Part shown: positions 35,516 through 46,613 of the stretch, piece by piece
How positions within the stretch are numbered: position 1 is the first letter of the stretch
Layout of the letters: every line of letters starts with the position of its first letter
Source: Ilyonectria destructans
Taxonomy: Eukaryota; Ascomycota; Sordariomycetes; Hypocreales; Nectriaceae
Direction: 5' to 3'
DNA: 64,000 nucleotides
Assembly (NCBI GenBank): GCA_020740775.1
Contig: JAHEWK010000010.1
Coordinates: forward strand, 744,001-808,000
The notes under the pieces: generated by a model
Databases searched by the model: none
Told to the model about the DNA's origin: nothing
What the model saw: only the letters and a program-made list of their open reading frames with translations
Program-made: the position numbers and the translations under genes

Positions 35516-36895
35516 ATGCCCTCGACTCCCGGCGCAGGCACGACCGAGTTCAAGTCTCCAAGGACGCCTCGTCGCTTCAAGACCCCGGAACCTCGCCAAG
35601 TGCACTTCGACCCGGACGACGCCGTGCCCTCTTCCTACATCGACAAACACACCACCTACGGCGGCAAATCTTCCGGCTTCACCACGGCCAACTCCCCCAG
35701 CGGCGGCTTCTGCAGCAAAACGAGCGGCATCCTCAAGAGCGGCGACAGTGAGCCGGCCGATCCCACGCCGTCTAGCTTCCCCCAGGTCGGCCCTGCGCCT
35801 AACAGCCACTTGCACTGGCATACAGCTGCCAACCCAACGCAGAGCATCAGTCACCAGCTGCCCAACACCTACAACTACGCCACGCCCCAGCAGCAACAAC
35901 ACCAATTTCTCGTCGCCCCGCAGCAGTTTTCTCACCCTGCCTTCACGCAACAGACCGCACCAGTCACCTACATCGGCCTCCACCAGCAACCAGGACAAGC
36001 AACCATGGGCGACTACCAGAACTGCGCACCCCCCCCTATGGGGGTTCACTTCCAGCCTCCCGTTCCTGACACGACGTTTGGCCCTATTCCTCACGTCTAC
36101 GTGCCTCGCTTTGATGGGGGCCTCATGCCTGGTGTCCAAGTCGGTCTCCCTTCTATCCCCTTCATTTCAGCCCCCACATACCCCGCTGCCTGCACAACCG
36201 TGGTGCTACCAAAGACTTTTTATCTGAATGGCTACACCTACTATGCAAGTAGAGTTGCTGGATTCTGTTCCGTTGTCTGGTTTTAGATCTGCTGGCGCCT
36301 GCTTTGGCAATGCTCTCCTGGATCAAGTGGTCTAGCGAGCTTCACTTTGCAGTCACTTTGTGTTCACCCCATCAGACCCATTTGCTAACTTCGACTTTAG
36401 CAGCCAACCGTCGGCATCGGTGCTATGCCTCCCCAGGCTGCACACGGTAGCTATGTTGTCGCCCAGCAACCGTACCTCGTCCAGCAGCCCGCCATGGGTC
36501 AGCAGCCTGTCATGATGAACGGCCAACCGGCTTTTATGCCCCAGGTTCAACACATGGCGGGTATGCCCCCAGTTGGCCTGTCGATGGGCGGTGCTGCCGT
36601 CACTTCAGGATTCCCCGTCATTGCAGGTAATACTGGTCACATCCCCGACGTCTCTGGGCTGGGTCGTACGTCTGGTGAGGAGGCTCTCCGCCAGATCAAG
36701 TTTGCGCACTCCAACCGTCTCTACGAGCCCCAGGACTTCAAGCCCTCTGATGATGACCCTTCCCGTTTCTATTTTGTGCGCGAGGTTGACGGGAACTGGA
36801 CCCAGCGCAACCGTTTTTCTATTGATCACATGGGTGACTGCCGTTGGTACGTGACCGACGAGGGCTGGTTCTACGCCGTGCGACTGCCATCTTAG
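35516..36895 (+). CDS. Q/P-rich protein with conserved C-terminal domain
   Basis: The function is unknown. The first 240 residues are low-complexity (Pro, Gln, Ser, Thr, Gly) and include several SP/TP sites near the start (KSPRTPRRFKTPEP), a pattern suited to proline-directed kinases. The second exon encodes a Met/Gln/Pro-rich run (for example YLVQQPAMGQQPVMM). It then has a compact C-terminal domain of about 75 residues beginning near SGEEALRQIKFAHSN, with several Trp and Tyr, that looks folded. Exons join best as 35516-36244 and 36401-36895, giving 407 aa. That requires a GC-AG intron with donor GCAAGT, because the nearby GT donors either break the frame or match the consensus poorly. The acceptor could instead be 36403, three bases later. 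A signal peptide or membrane helix was not seen. Confidence 0.7.
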
Positions 36896-37698
36896 TCGTC
36901 GAAGACCAGTAGGTGAGCTCAAGAGTTTCTGTCCCACTCGGCTAGTGACTAATCTATAACCACAGAGACACATGCCCATCGCATGGGTTTCACGAAATTG
37001 AACCATCTCTCTTTGTGTGATACTATACATGTAAGCTATGGAAATTCAGCCTTGAGGACGTGAACTAATGACATCAAGTAGTCTGCTTTCCTCGAAGTTT
37101 CTCCATTCGACCAATTCTCTCAACTCCGAGACTCCAATTTCCACTCGATTCTTTCAGGCATGTTGTGCGACAAGGGAAATTTTTGAAGGTTTAGACTAAC
37201 TTGTTGGATTAGGACGATTACTTCTGATCACACTTCATCGTGCATCGACCAAGGGATGGGGATGGTTTATTGGTAATGATGGCTGAAGTGGGAGGACTTG
37301 GTCAAAATTGGTTGCAGGGAATGATTTCATGATTTGGCTTGGGTCACTTCCCAGAAAAGTTGCCTCGGTTTCGGAGGCTAATAACCCTAGCATTGAGGAA
37401 TAGATCTTGCTTAGACAATGCTTCATCTTGCTCTGGCTTCGTGTTTCAAGAGGCTTTTTGTTGACCGTGATGGATCAAGCCGTGTCGTCCAATGTTGGTG
37501 CGGCTCAAAATGGACCCTTCCCCAGACTTTTTGCTGGCTAGGTGTTGGCGGAGGCCGTGCACATCCTCGGTAATTGCATCATTCCACATGGGTACAGCGA
37601 CAGGCATCAGGTCATCTCCATCTGGTTCCGAGGACAAGCCGTTGGAGTTCATCTCACTTTCAATCATCGCCACAATCTTTTAAAATCAACAGCCGACC
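36896..37698. other. Intergenic
   Basis: This holds the 3' flank of the Q/P-rich gene and the promoter of dephospho-CoA kinase. No other gene was recognised. Confidence 0.5.
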
Positions 37699-38523
37699 AT
37701 GCTTCTCATCGGGCTGACGGGCTCGATTGCCACGGGCAAGTCGACAGTCTCGTCGATGCTCGCTTCAGGCCCATACAACCTGCCTATCGTGGATGCCGAT
37801 GTCATAGCGCGCCAGGTCGTGGAGCCCGGCACCAAGGGCTACAATGCAATCGTGAGGTACTTTGGTCCCACGACCCCCGACCTTCTCGTGGAGGCGTCAG
37901 AGAGCATGCCAGAGACCGGTCCCAACGGCAAGGGCAGGCCCCTCAACCGGCCAGCGCTGGGGCGGCGCATCTTCGGGGACAGCGAGGAGCGCAAGAAGGA
38001 CCGACAGGTGCTCAACGGTATCGTGCACCCGGCGGTGCGGTGGGAGATGTTCCGGATGGTCGCCGTGTGCTACCTGCGAGGCCACTGGGCGGTGGTGCTC
38101 GACATCCCGCTGCTGTTTGAGAGCGGGCTGGACCGGTTCTGCGGCGTGTCGGTGGTGGTGGGCGTGCGAGACCCGGCGATCCAGATGCAGCGACTGCGCG
38201 CGCGCGACCCGCACCTGAGCGCCGAGGACGCGGAGAACCGGGTGCGCAGCCAGACGGATGTGCGGGAAAAGGCACGCAGGGCCGAGGAGCGCGGCGCCGG
38301 CAAGGGTGCGGTGCTGTGGAACGACGGGACGCGCGAGGAGCTTGCCGAGCAGCTGAAGGGCGCGCTGGGCGAGATGCGAAAAGGGCATCCAGACTGGTGG
38401 GCGTGGGTGCTGCTGGGATGTCCGCCGCTGGCGGTTGCTGTTACGGCGTGGCGATACTATCAGAATGTTCAGATCAACAAGCGATGGGAGGGACGAAGTG
38501 GCGAGCTCAAGGGAAAGCTGTGA
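37699..38523 (+). CDS. CAB5: Dephospho-CoA kinase
   Basis: The 274-aa product catalyses the last step of coenzyme A synthesis, phosphorylating the 3'-OH of dephospho-CoA with ATP. The gene has a single exon starting at ATG 37699. The P-loop is GLTGSIATGKST (residues 5-16). It is followed by the CoaE landmark VDADVIARQVVEPG. LNGIVHPAVR and VVLDIPLLFESGLD mark the substrate-binding helix region, and the lid region has QMQRLRARD. Residues about 231-251 form a hydrophobic Trp-rich segment near the C-terminus (WWAWVLLGCPPLAVAV), a probable membrane anchor as in other fungal Cab5 proteins associated with the mitochondrial outer membrane. The region 37900-38350 is markedly GC-rich compared with its flanks. 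Confidence 0.95.
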   Translation: MLLIGLTGSIATGKSTVSSMLASGPYNLPIVDADVIARQVVEPGTKGYNAIVRYFGPTTPDLLVEASESMPETGPNGKGRPLNRPALGRRIFGDSEERKKDRQVLNGIVHPAVRWEMFRMVAVCYLRGHWAVVLDIPLLFESGLDRFCGVSVVVGVRDPAIQMQRLRARDPHLSAEDAENRVRSQTDVREKARRAEERGAGKGAVLWNDGTREELAEQLKGALGEMRKGHPDWWAWVLLGCPPLAVAVTAWRYYQNVQINKRWEGRSGELKGKL

Positions 38524-39093
38524 GGGTCAAGTACTGAGGCACACTCACGCATCTTCTCGCATAGTACCCAGAGGCGCCGGAAGGAGACGAATCATGATCA
38601 GCGTTCTAGCCACAGTGATGCTCATGAATGATGAATGGTTTTGTGGGGGAGTCTTTTCGTGTGTCTTTGTGTTTTTGTGTCCTTGTGTCCGGATGTCCTT
38701 CTGTTCCAAATGAGAAAGAGCCAACTGACAGTGGGATCCTTCCTTCCTGTTTTGTTGTCTGCCTTGCCATACCTCGACCACCTTGGCTTTTTATTTCCAC
38801 GCAATTCCTCTCCCACTCAACACACATCCGATGTCCTGAGCCCACCTGTTCCACAGACAAAGCTCTCTTGCCTACCTAAGGTAGATCACTGGCGTGGGGA
38901 CTTGGCAGATTGTCTGTCAACCCTGGCTGACCCTGCGCTCACCCTCTCCTCAGCTTCTTCGGCAATCTACCACCACATTTCAACACTCTTAGCGATTCGA
39001 TTTCTCTTCTTTAACAACTTCACAACCATTTTATTTCATCCGGTCGTTCCTTTGCTCCCTTCGCTTTCTCCCACCCTCGGCTCATTCGCTACG
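38524..39093. other. Leader/promoter of the Trp-repeat gene
   Basis: This interval is read open in the frame of the downstream gene, but with a hydrophobic, unlikely sequence. It is better taken as promoter and 5' leader. No separate gene was seen. Confidence 0.45.
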
Positions 39094-41486
39094 ATGGCGC
39101 CTGGCAAGGTTACGGGTCCCTCGCATTTCTGCGAATGGGTCATTGGCACCACCATTCCCTCCGCTCTCGGGCCAGTACCAAAGCAAAAGAAGCCCAGACA
39201 TCGAGATGTGTTCAGAATCGAGGTGACCACAGACGACGAGTCCGAAGAGGACACTCTCAGGATCACCTATCCCAGGACTGGGCGTACCAAGTCCACTCAC
39301 AACAATCCCGTCTCCAACAATCCCGACTCAACGGTCAAAAAGGTTCGCTTCGATGAAAACACCAAGGCTGCACCCAAGAAGTCGGCACTGAAGAAGACAA
39401 AGCCTCCTGTCGATTCAGACGAGACTTCCGAATCTGGAGCCGAGTTGGACTCAAGCCAATCCAGCAGGCCGAGTGATTCGGAAGCAGAGAGCTCCGATGA
39501 TGCTCCCAAACCTGCTGCCAAGGGCAAGAAGCAACAGAAGAAGCAAAAGGCCTCCAGCGACGATACCGACAGCGAATGTGACTCCGACCCACATCCCACT
39601 TGTAAGTGTCAGCGCTGCGCGAATGGGCGACAGAAGTTAGGCAGAGGATGCCAGAGATGTGCCAAGCAGTGGAGCGACAATGACACCGAGACTTCTGAGT
39701 CTGAAGCTGACAACCCACCTCCGAAAGGCAAGAAACAAACTCCAACCAATGGGAAAAAGAATGGGGGCAAGAAGACCAAGGAGTCAGAGACTGACGCAGA
39801 GACTTCGGATTCGTCCAAGGAGACGTCGGGATCTGAGCCCCAGAAGTCCCCCAAGGCCAAAACACCAGCCAAGAACAAGCCCGTTCAGAAGAAGAAAGAA
39901 GCAAAGAGCGAAGAGTCGAATACGGATGCGGAGACTTCTGAATCTGAACCTGAAGCGCCATCCAAAGCCAAGAAGCAGGAGGCGGTTAAGTCTAATAAGA
40001 AGACTGGCGGGAAGCAGACGAATGCGTCTGATACCGATGGTGAGACCTCAGAGTCGGCCAAGGATACAGACGAGGACAGCAAACCTGCCAAGAAGAACAA
40101 CTCTATCAACGGCAAATCCGGAAGTGGTAAGGAGAATGGACAGAAAAAGCAGACACAAAAGCAAAAGAAGAAGTCGAGCAACGAGGCCAACCGTAAAGAT
40201 GAGGACAAGAAGGAAGAAAATACTCCTGTAAAGGAAAAGGGCAAATCCAAGAAGGAGAAGAAGATCGAAGAGTCTGGAAAAGAGTCGTCCAAGAAGTTGA
40301 AGCACAAGGACGGGGCTAAGAAGGGCAACTATCCAGAGGCATTGCCATACCCTCACCCTCGGCGTCCTAATCTCATCGAGCCTATTCGCGCCGAAGTGGT
40401 TCAGACGGAGCGGGTTGTCGAGACGCCCGAAGATCCGGCACCGAATGCCTTCTACGACCAAGAACACAACATTGTTCGTGTCTACTATGGGCCAGTTTAC
40501 GGTAACCATCATGGCAATGCACTGTATCCCAGCCGAACTGTCAACACCCAGCCACTCCCCATGGGAATACCTCATCCCACTCAGAATCCCTATTACTACG
40601 GATTCAATAACCAACAGCAGCCCCAACAGCAGCCACCACCTCCACCACAAGGATACGGTTATACCCATGTGCCTATCACACAAGGTGTTCCTCCCGGGCC
40701 ATGGAATGCCATTGTCCCGCCCCCTGGCTTCCCCGCAGGATACACTGGTCAACCAATTAATCAACTAAACGCCCAGGAGATGCAAGCAGGCGGCGGGGCA
40801 TACATGATGTCTGGCGGTGCCGGGTTTCCTCCGTCTAGCAAAGACAAGGACAAGGACGGCGTCAACAACGTTGGCCCAGAGGTAGGAATGCGTGTCCATG
40901 CATAACTTGACTTTGCTAACACGGTCAGGAGCCCAAGAATCCTTACCTTCCTCAGAGACCCAAGTCTCAATTTAGCACTTATGGGAGCGCCGGCCGTCGC
41001 AATGCTTCGAGGGAGACACGCAATTCAGGTAAAGGAGGCGACCGGGTACCCTCCAATACCGGCTGGACCAACAACGATGGAGCAGGCGAGCAGCAAGGCA
41101 CGTGGGGTAATGGAGCTCCGAAGACGAATGAATGGGATCAATCGAACAACAGCCAGAAGGAACAAGATGCCTGGGGAGGCTCGGCCAAAAATTCCAACAG
41201 AAGCAACGACTCAGCACAGAAAAAGCAGGGCGCTCATTGGGATGAGGATACACACCTGCAGAGCAAATACGGTTCGAGCACCTGGGATCCACGCCAAGAT
41301 CGGAGCGGAGAGAATGACAACAACGCTGTGGGATGGGACAACGACCAGTCTAAGGATGACAAGGGAAATTCTATTCCAGGAGGCAACGTCATGCCTGGCT
41401 CCTGGGTTGAGACTACTACGCCTACTCCGGCATGGGGAGACCCGTCTGCTGCAGCTGACACGGGTGGTAGGATGGACAAATGGTAA
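39094..41486 (+). CDS. Disordered acidic/Lys repeat protein with Cys cluster and Trp repeats
   Basis: No known family was recognised. Exons 39094-40881 and 40929-41486 join over a 47-nt intron (branch GCTAAC, acceptor GTCAG) and give 781 aa. The N-terminal 60 residues look folded (FCEWVIGTTIPS, then FRIEV). Residues about 90-420 alternate acidic Ser/Thr blocks of the form DxETSESE with Lys-rich blocks. They are interrupted at about 161-190 by six Cys spaced C-x7-C-x-C-x2-C-x10-C-x2-C, a possible metal-binding knuckle. A Tyr/Pro/Gln-rich stretch follows (about 430-580). Exon 2 encodes 185 residues with ten Trp, each set in G/N/D/S/T-rich sequence (TGWTN, GTWGN, NEWDQ, DAWGG and so on), and it ends in Trp. 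The frame of exon 2 differs from other open frames there; it was fixed by the splice junction. The N-terminal 153 codons upstream of the ATG are not counted. Confidence 0.78.
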
Positions 41487-41953
41487 CAATGTAAATATAA
41501 TGAGATGTGTCTAGGATTTATGAAAAAGTGGTATCAGCAAGAATCATAGTACTAGATGTGATCGTGGCCCCACCCCCCTCCATGATAGCCAACTAGAAAC
41601 ACCCGCTTTTCTCTTTGATGCCATAATGCAATGCGAGCGTTTCTACATGGTGGACGCTCATCCCGGCTCTTGGTGCAACAGTCAAGTGCAAAACAATAAA
41701 AGCAATATGTCGAAGAGGGTTCTTAGAAAACAAAAGCGGAGAGCAATCAGCTAGAGTATTGTGCAGTCGCGGAGAGACCTGGCCGGCTGTTAATGGGTTT
41801 CATCCTGACGGAATATCGTTTTAGCCCAGGTTCTCTCATCGAAGACGGCGACAAAGGCACAAGTGGCAAGTGTAGCGTCGGTGATGAATGGGCAGATGGT
41901 ATGTATGCGGAAACGGGAGGATGGAGGCAAGTTTTCTTTCTTCGGTTGTAGAC
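41487..41953. other. Convergent 3' flanks
   Basis: This separates the Trp-repeat gene from the RING-LON gene on the other strand. It contains a possible extra 3' exon of the latter (41747-41804, minus). No other gene was recognised. Confidence 0.45.
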
Positions 41954-43690
41954 TCACCATCGGGACGCCTCCCACTCGATGATCCACGAGCAGCAGATCT
42001 TGAGGCGTTCGCGGACGCTCGAGGTGCCGAGGAGGCGGTACTTTTCGAGGTCCTTGACAGGGAGCATGCTAGCGAACCACCAGGGGAATATGGAGGCATC
42101 GTCTGGGCACTCGCCGTATATGGAAAGCATGCGCTCCGTCAACCACGGGACGCTTTGACTACGCATGCGAGTGACAAATGATGTGGTGAATTGCATGAGG
42201 TGACGCGTCGACATGGCGTCGATTTCTGATGCTGAGGTTGGGCCGGGCTGGGCTTCGGGATGCTCTGGGGATTCCTCGGTCTGTTTATCGTCATCGACAA
42301 CAGACTGCTCCGGTGTTGGCTCCGGTGTTGGCTGCGGTGTTGGCTGCGGAGTGGCCTCGGCGGCCTCCATTGCCTCTTCCTCTTGTAGACTCACATCGTC
42401 GACTCGTTCAGTCTTGCCTACGGTGTAGCCGTCGAGGTAGCCATGGCGAAGGACCCGGAACCGGGACAGACCCACAGTCTCGATGAGACTCCGCCCGTCC
42501 GGGTAGTACTGAACGTTGACGATGCGCAGCAAGGTCCCGAGCTCGTGGAACTCAGCGCCGTCTCCTCTCGGGGAGAACCTGGGTAGAACCATTCCAAACG
42601 TACGGTCCCCTTCCATCGCTCGCCGGATTAGGAGGCGATAGCGAGGCTCGAAGACGTGGAGGAAGGTCGGCATGCGCGGGAACGCCAAGGTGCAAACAAA
42701 GATGGGGAAGTTAAGGTCCTCTAGTTGGCTCGCACTTTCGGCCGCAACTGACTCCTTGCGAGCCTCAGCGTCAGCCAGCCAGAAGGTTTCGATGATGCGA
42801 CTCAGAGTACTATTCGACGGACAGGCGTTGCGGTCCAGCAACGGGTTGATGGCGAGCTGGCGGCGACAAATGGGGCAGTAGCAGGAGTGGTCGAGGACAC
42901 GATGGAGACAGGAGCGGCAAAAAGTGTGGCCGCAGGCTGTCGTTAGGGGATCGCAAAAGAGAGCGTAGCACACCTGGCAGTCCATCTCGGCCCTTGCCAG
43001 TTTCTGTGCTTTCGCAGCGAGGTGCTCGTCATTGGCCAGTTCGATATCTCGGTCAGACGTATTCGATATCTCGTCGTACAAGACGTCGGCCTGGTATTTG
43101 AGATCACCATCCTCCGCCATGGTGTAAGTCGCAACGATCCTGCCTCCTTCCAACACCTGCGAGCTGCCATCGTCGTCCCTCAATGACGCAATACCAGCAA
43201 TAGCCCATGGATCCTGAGTAAAAACGCGAGTGGAGATACCTGAGTTAGCAGCCAGGTTCCTCTCTAAGTCGATCTCGTCTCTGAGTTGCCCGGCGACCTT
43301 GTTGAAGATGACATCGACGGCGCAATCATCGAGGGCATGCTCCTTGCCACAGTCCGGGAACGGACAGCGAAAGCCTTGGAGTCGGCCGGGGAGAGCGGGA
43401 TAAGAGATGTTTGTGCGTAGGTGGGTATGGGGCAAGCACCGCCTGCACATGCTTTTACCACATGGGAGGCAGACGGGCTCGCGCAGTGGCAGCGAGCATA
43501 TCTGGCATTGGAAGAGGCGCACGAGATCCCGCGGCTGGATGGCAGTCGGAGTTAGAGAGGCGGTAGACTGATCGGAGTCGGAATCGGAGTCGGCTTTCGA
43601 GTTGGCGTCCTTGTCCTTGGCCGGCGACGTCTCACGGGGATCGAGAGGTAGTCTGGTCGCCGGTGTCTGTGGCTCAACGTGGGGTGACAT
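41954..43690 (-). CDS. RING finger + LON substrate-binding domain protein (LONRF/CrgA-like)
   Basis: The 578-aa product is a probable E3 ubiquitin ligase of the LONRF type; the Mucor light regulator CrgA has a similar layout. The first, atypical RING-like region begins CQICSLPLREPVCLPCGKS, with Lys where the canonical His stands. It ends at FRCPFPDC. The second is a standard C3HC4 RING: CQVCYALFCDPLTTACGHTF, then CRSCL and CPICRR. The LON N-terminal domain follows (PIFVCTLAFPRMPTFLHVFE and onward), with an inserted run of PQPTPEPTPE-type repeats. There is no AAA+ or protease domain, so the common label ATP-dependent protease would be misleading. The ATG at 43690 was used; the TTG above it is not a likely start. 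The stop directly overlaps a strong donor (GGTGAGT), and splicing to 41804 would replace it with a 16-residue tail. Confidence 0.88.
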   Translation of the reverse strand: MSPHVEPQTPATRLPLDPRETSPAKDKDANSKADSDSDSDQSTASLTPTAIQPRDLVRLFQCQICSLPLREPVCLPCGKSMCRRCLPHTHLRTNISYPALPGRLQGFRCPFPDCGKEHALDDCAVDVIFNKVAGQLRDEIDLERNLAANSGISTRVFTQDPWAIAGIASLRDDDGSSQVLEGGRIVATYTMAEDGDLKYQADVLYDEISNTSDRDIELANDEHLAAKAQKLARAEMDCQVCYALFCDPLTTACGHTFCRSCLHRVLDHSCYCPICRRQLAINPLLDRNACPSNSTLSRIIETFWLADAEARKESVAAESASQLEDLNFPIFVCTLAFPRMPTFLHVFEPRYRLLIRRAMEGDRTFGMVLPRFSPRGDGAEFHELGTLLRIVNVQYYPDGRSLIETVGLSRFRVLRHGYLDGYTVGKTERVDDVSLQEEEAMEAAEATPQPTPQPTPEPTPEQSVVDDDKQTEESPEHPEAQPGPTSASEIDAMSTRHLMQFTTSFVTRMRSQSVPWLTERMLSIYGECPDDASIFPWWFASMLPVKDLEKYRLLGTSSVRERLKICCSWIIEWEASRW

Positions 43691-44130
43691 GAACGAGCTA
43701 TGGATGGGCTTCGGACGCAATCGGTTTGGGAGGTTTTGGAGTTGCGAGGGCGGACAGAGGATGCGACCGGGTCTATAGGGCGGCTCGGCGGTGGCGTTGC
43801 AGCGGTTGGTGGAGCACTCTCGAGGGGCGCATCCATATGACGAGTGTATAGTCCAGGGAGCGAGGCCTGGCTGTGGACTGGGCGATCATCGATTCAGGGT
43901 GTTGGGTGCAGTTCATGAACGTATCACGTTGGAAGCGCCGTCGGGCACGGCAGTCAGGGTTGAAGGAGTGTATGGATGGAGATGGGAGAAGCGACTTTGA
44001 GGTTTGGCCGCTGGGACATATGAGTGAGTATTGGGCGTCGGAGTCGGAGTCGGAGGAGCTGAGGGGCCGGCGGGGTCGTTTAGTGAGTGGTTTAGTTGGG
44101 TGATTAGTGAGTGGTTTAGTGGGTGATTAG

Positions 44131-44174
44131 TGGGCGTTCAGTGGGCGTTCAGTGGGCGTTCAGTGGGCATTCAG
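44131..44174. repeat. 11-bp tandem repeat, unit TGGGCGTTCAG
   Basis: Four head-to-tail copies occur, the last with one G-to-A change. Related GTTTAGTGGGTGATTAGTG-type units run directly upstream from about 44078. It is a minisatellite in non-coding DNA. Confidence 0.9.
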
Positions 44175-46384
44175 TGAAGTATCTTGGGAAGCCAGCCCTG
44201 GGATGCTTCTGCTTCATAATAAGTATCGAGTCTAAACCGAGTCGTTGTCGTCATTGCTCAACCACAGGCGGGAAAAGGGGGGAGTACCAAACGCGCGACG
44301 ACTGCGAGGCTGGGATGATGACGAAGGAAAGCGCCCAAGAGCATCTCGGCATGTCACTCTTCCGGGCGACTAATTGGAGCGTGCGCACGAGGATTGCTGG
44401 CCAAGGCTGGTCCTTGTTAACCAAGTGTCATGATACCTACCTATACCTACTTTGGTGCTTTTGGGGTGCACCGTCCGGGGCGACTGACTTAAGGTGTGGC
44501 GGTCCGGATCGCGAATGCGCTCTCGTTGGCTGCAGGCGAGGCACGCACAACCGAGAGAAACATAACCCTGGACTGTTCAGCCGGGGCGATGATGATGATA
44601 AGGCCAATCTTGCCTCTTTGCGGGCTGGATTGGGACCTGATTAATGGCATCAGACCACTCATTGAATTGAGAGTTTGGCTTTGCAGCTGCGCGTCTGGGG
44701 TACTTACTGGACACGTCCCCACTGCGTCCAGGGACCAGGTACTTATTTATTTGTAGCATCTCAGGGCCTCCTCTCCGTCCCTCACGTAATGTCGTTTCGC
44801 TATGGCAGTCTACATGATGGACCAATCTTTCAATGTACAGCTTAGATACACTCCATAAATACTATGGGGCTGTTGTGTTGGCCCTTCTTCTTTACATATT
44901 TGGCCACGCTCTAGTGGCGATGCCACAATACATACACGTGTCTGATCCTTGTATACTATACGAACCGGGTGGAGAGCGCGAGTGCTCTCTTGGTGTATCA
45001 TTCATTGACGGGCTTCAGCATCACATGTATCTTCAACATGGCGTAGATCAATGACATCGACGCTGTTATTGTATTAGGTATTGGGTATAAGTATAGGCAT
45101 CACGAGCAAGGTCGTCGTCGTCATTGTAAAAATTTCGTCCCTGTCGAGCATGCTGACAATTGGTGCATTGTCCAATGAATGACCCATTCGCCGGTGGCGG
45201 TCCGGATCGAGATGTCTACCACCCTTGGCTGCGCACGCGACACAAAACATGTCTGTCGCAGCGAGAGAGAATGCGCCGCATAGGAGAAGCGACTATTCTT
45301 TCAATACTCTCAGCCGGCCCAACCTTGGCTGTGGAGGCAAAACTCGGTTGGCCATTGGCATTGTCGGGACTTGACAGGGTTGCATTGGTGATGGTAAAGG
45401 CGAGTCAGACAAAGAAAGACATGTCGCTTTCAAGACCATGTATTGCCTTATCATGGCAAGTCGCCATGGTGCCGCCTCTAGGATAAGATGGGACATGCCT
45501 CTGGCCGTATCCGTCTGTTCGCCTTCGTTCGTTCATCACATGCCAATCAATCAATTCTCTAATAGTTAGGTACATCTCACCGCGTGGCTAGACCCTCACT
45601 AGGTCTAAGCGTGCAGTGTAGTGCAGTGCAGTACAAATACAAGTGCACTTGCAGCGCCGCCGTCGCTGTGGCTGCCGCTGCGAATGGCCTCGTCCCCAAA
45701 CTTACTGGGTACCGCCCGTCAATTGACCCTATTATCCACTTCTCTATTTTGCAGTGTCGTCTTCAATTTATCCCTCGCCTAGCGAAAACATTTTCCCTCA
45801 ACTTGCCCTAACTCGTGTACGGCATTCGACAGCCGAACACAATGCGACCCAGAGCATAAGAAGGAGTGAGACTGGTCTGGCAACCTGGTCAAAATCGCCG
45901 TGGCTTACTAGGTCGTGCTTCCCCGCTTATGGCTGTCTAGTCCAATGCCATACCAGTACCCAGCACTTCGCCAGGTTCACTACTACCGAGGGTCAGAATC
46001 CAATGCCTTATTGTACGAATGCAGTAAAGACAACCACCCTTGCTTCGCCGGTAGAGTATCAGAGCACTGGCCCTGTTCTTCGCCCCCCACTCGCTCGCCT
46101 GATCCCTTGCCTTAACCTGAAGCAGGGCCTTGTCACTGGTGTACCGGTCTTCATTGTCCTGAACTGTAGCTGTAGGTTCCGTTCCAGGTCCAGTTCCAGT
46201 GCCCGTGTTGCCGTCGGGAAAGGAAAAATACCCATTCGCATTGGGATTGGAGCAATTGCATCCGTTCCATCGGCGCGTAGTCGGTCTTGATCGTCCAGTC
46301 GACGGGTCGCTCAGACTCACTGTCTCTCTCACTGTCAGTGGTGTCGTTTGTGTCCGCAGCGGGGAAGCTTTTCGGACCAGGACG

Positions 46385-46500
46385 CCTCCTCACCTCAGCT
46401 CACACCTCCCTCGCTTCTCTTCCTCCGACTCTTCTCCTCTTCTTCCTTTCTTCTTCTTTTGTTTCTCCTTCCTTTCTTTTGTCTTTTTTTTCTCCCTATC
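46385..46500 (+). promoter_or_regulatory. Pyrimidine-rich promoter/leader tract
   Basis: The plus strand is almost entirely C and T for over 100 nt, ending about 110 nt before the ATG of the next gene. CT tracts just upstream of transcription starts are typical of highly expressed filamentous-fungal genes. Confidence 0.4.
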
Positions 46501-46613
46501 TTGTCACTCATCTCACCCTTGTCCAGCTTACATCATATCATCTCCCTCTTCAAACCTTCTCAAGTAAACCGTTCATCGTCACCGTCACCGTCACCGCCAC
46601 CGCCACCGCCATC

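Larger units (their letters stand above)
43691..46613. other. Long divergent intergenic region
   Basis: This is 2.9 kb between the divergent RING-LON gene and the small hypothetical gene. It holds an 11-bp minisatellite (44131-44174), scattered short frames and, close to the plus-strand gene, a long pyrimidine tract. No convincing gene was found. Confidence 0.45.

Noticed and set aside
38635..39093. 153-codon upstream extension of the Trp-repeat protein
   Set aside because: It is hydrophobic and CT-rich in nature, unlike the rest, and starts with a non-ATG codon. It looks like promoter and leader.
45754..46290. 178-codon plus-strand frame
   Set aside because: No motif or splice partners, an overlapping minus-strand frame of similar quality, and a location in the divergent promoter region.
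46287..46613. Upstream extension of the 151-aa protein
   Set aside because: It is encoded by the pyrimidine tract (Ser/Phe/Leu runs) and typical of leader DNA.
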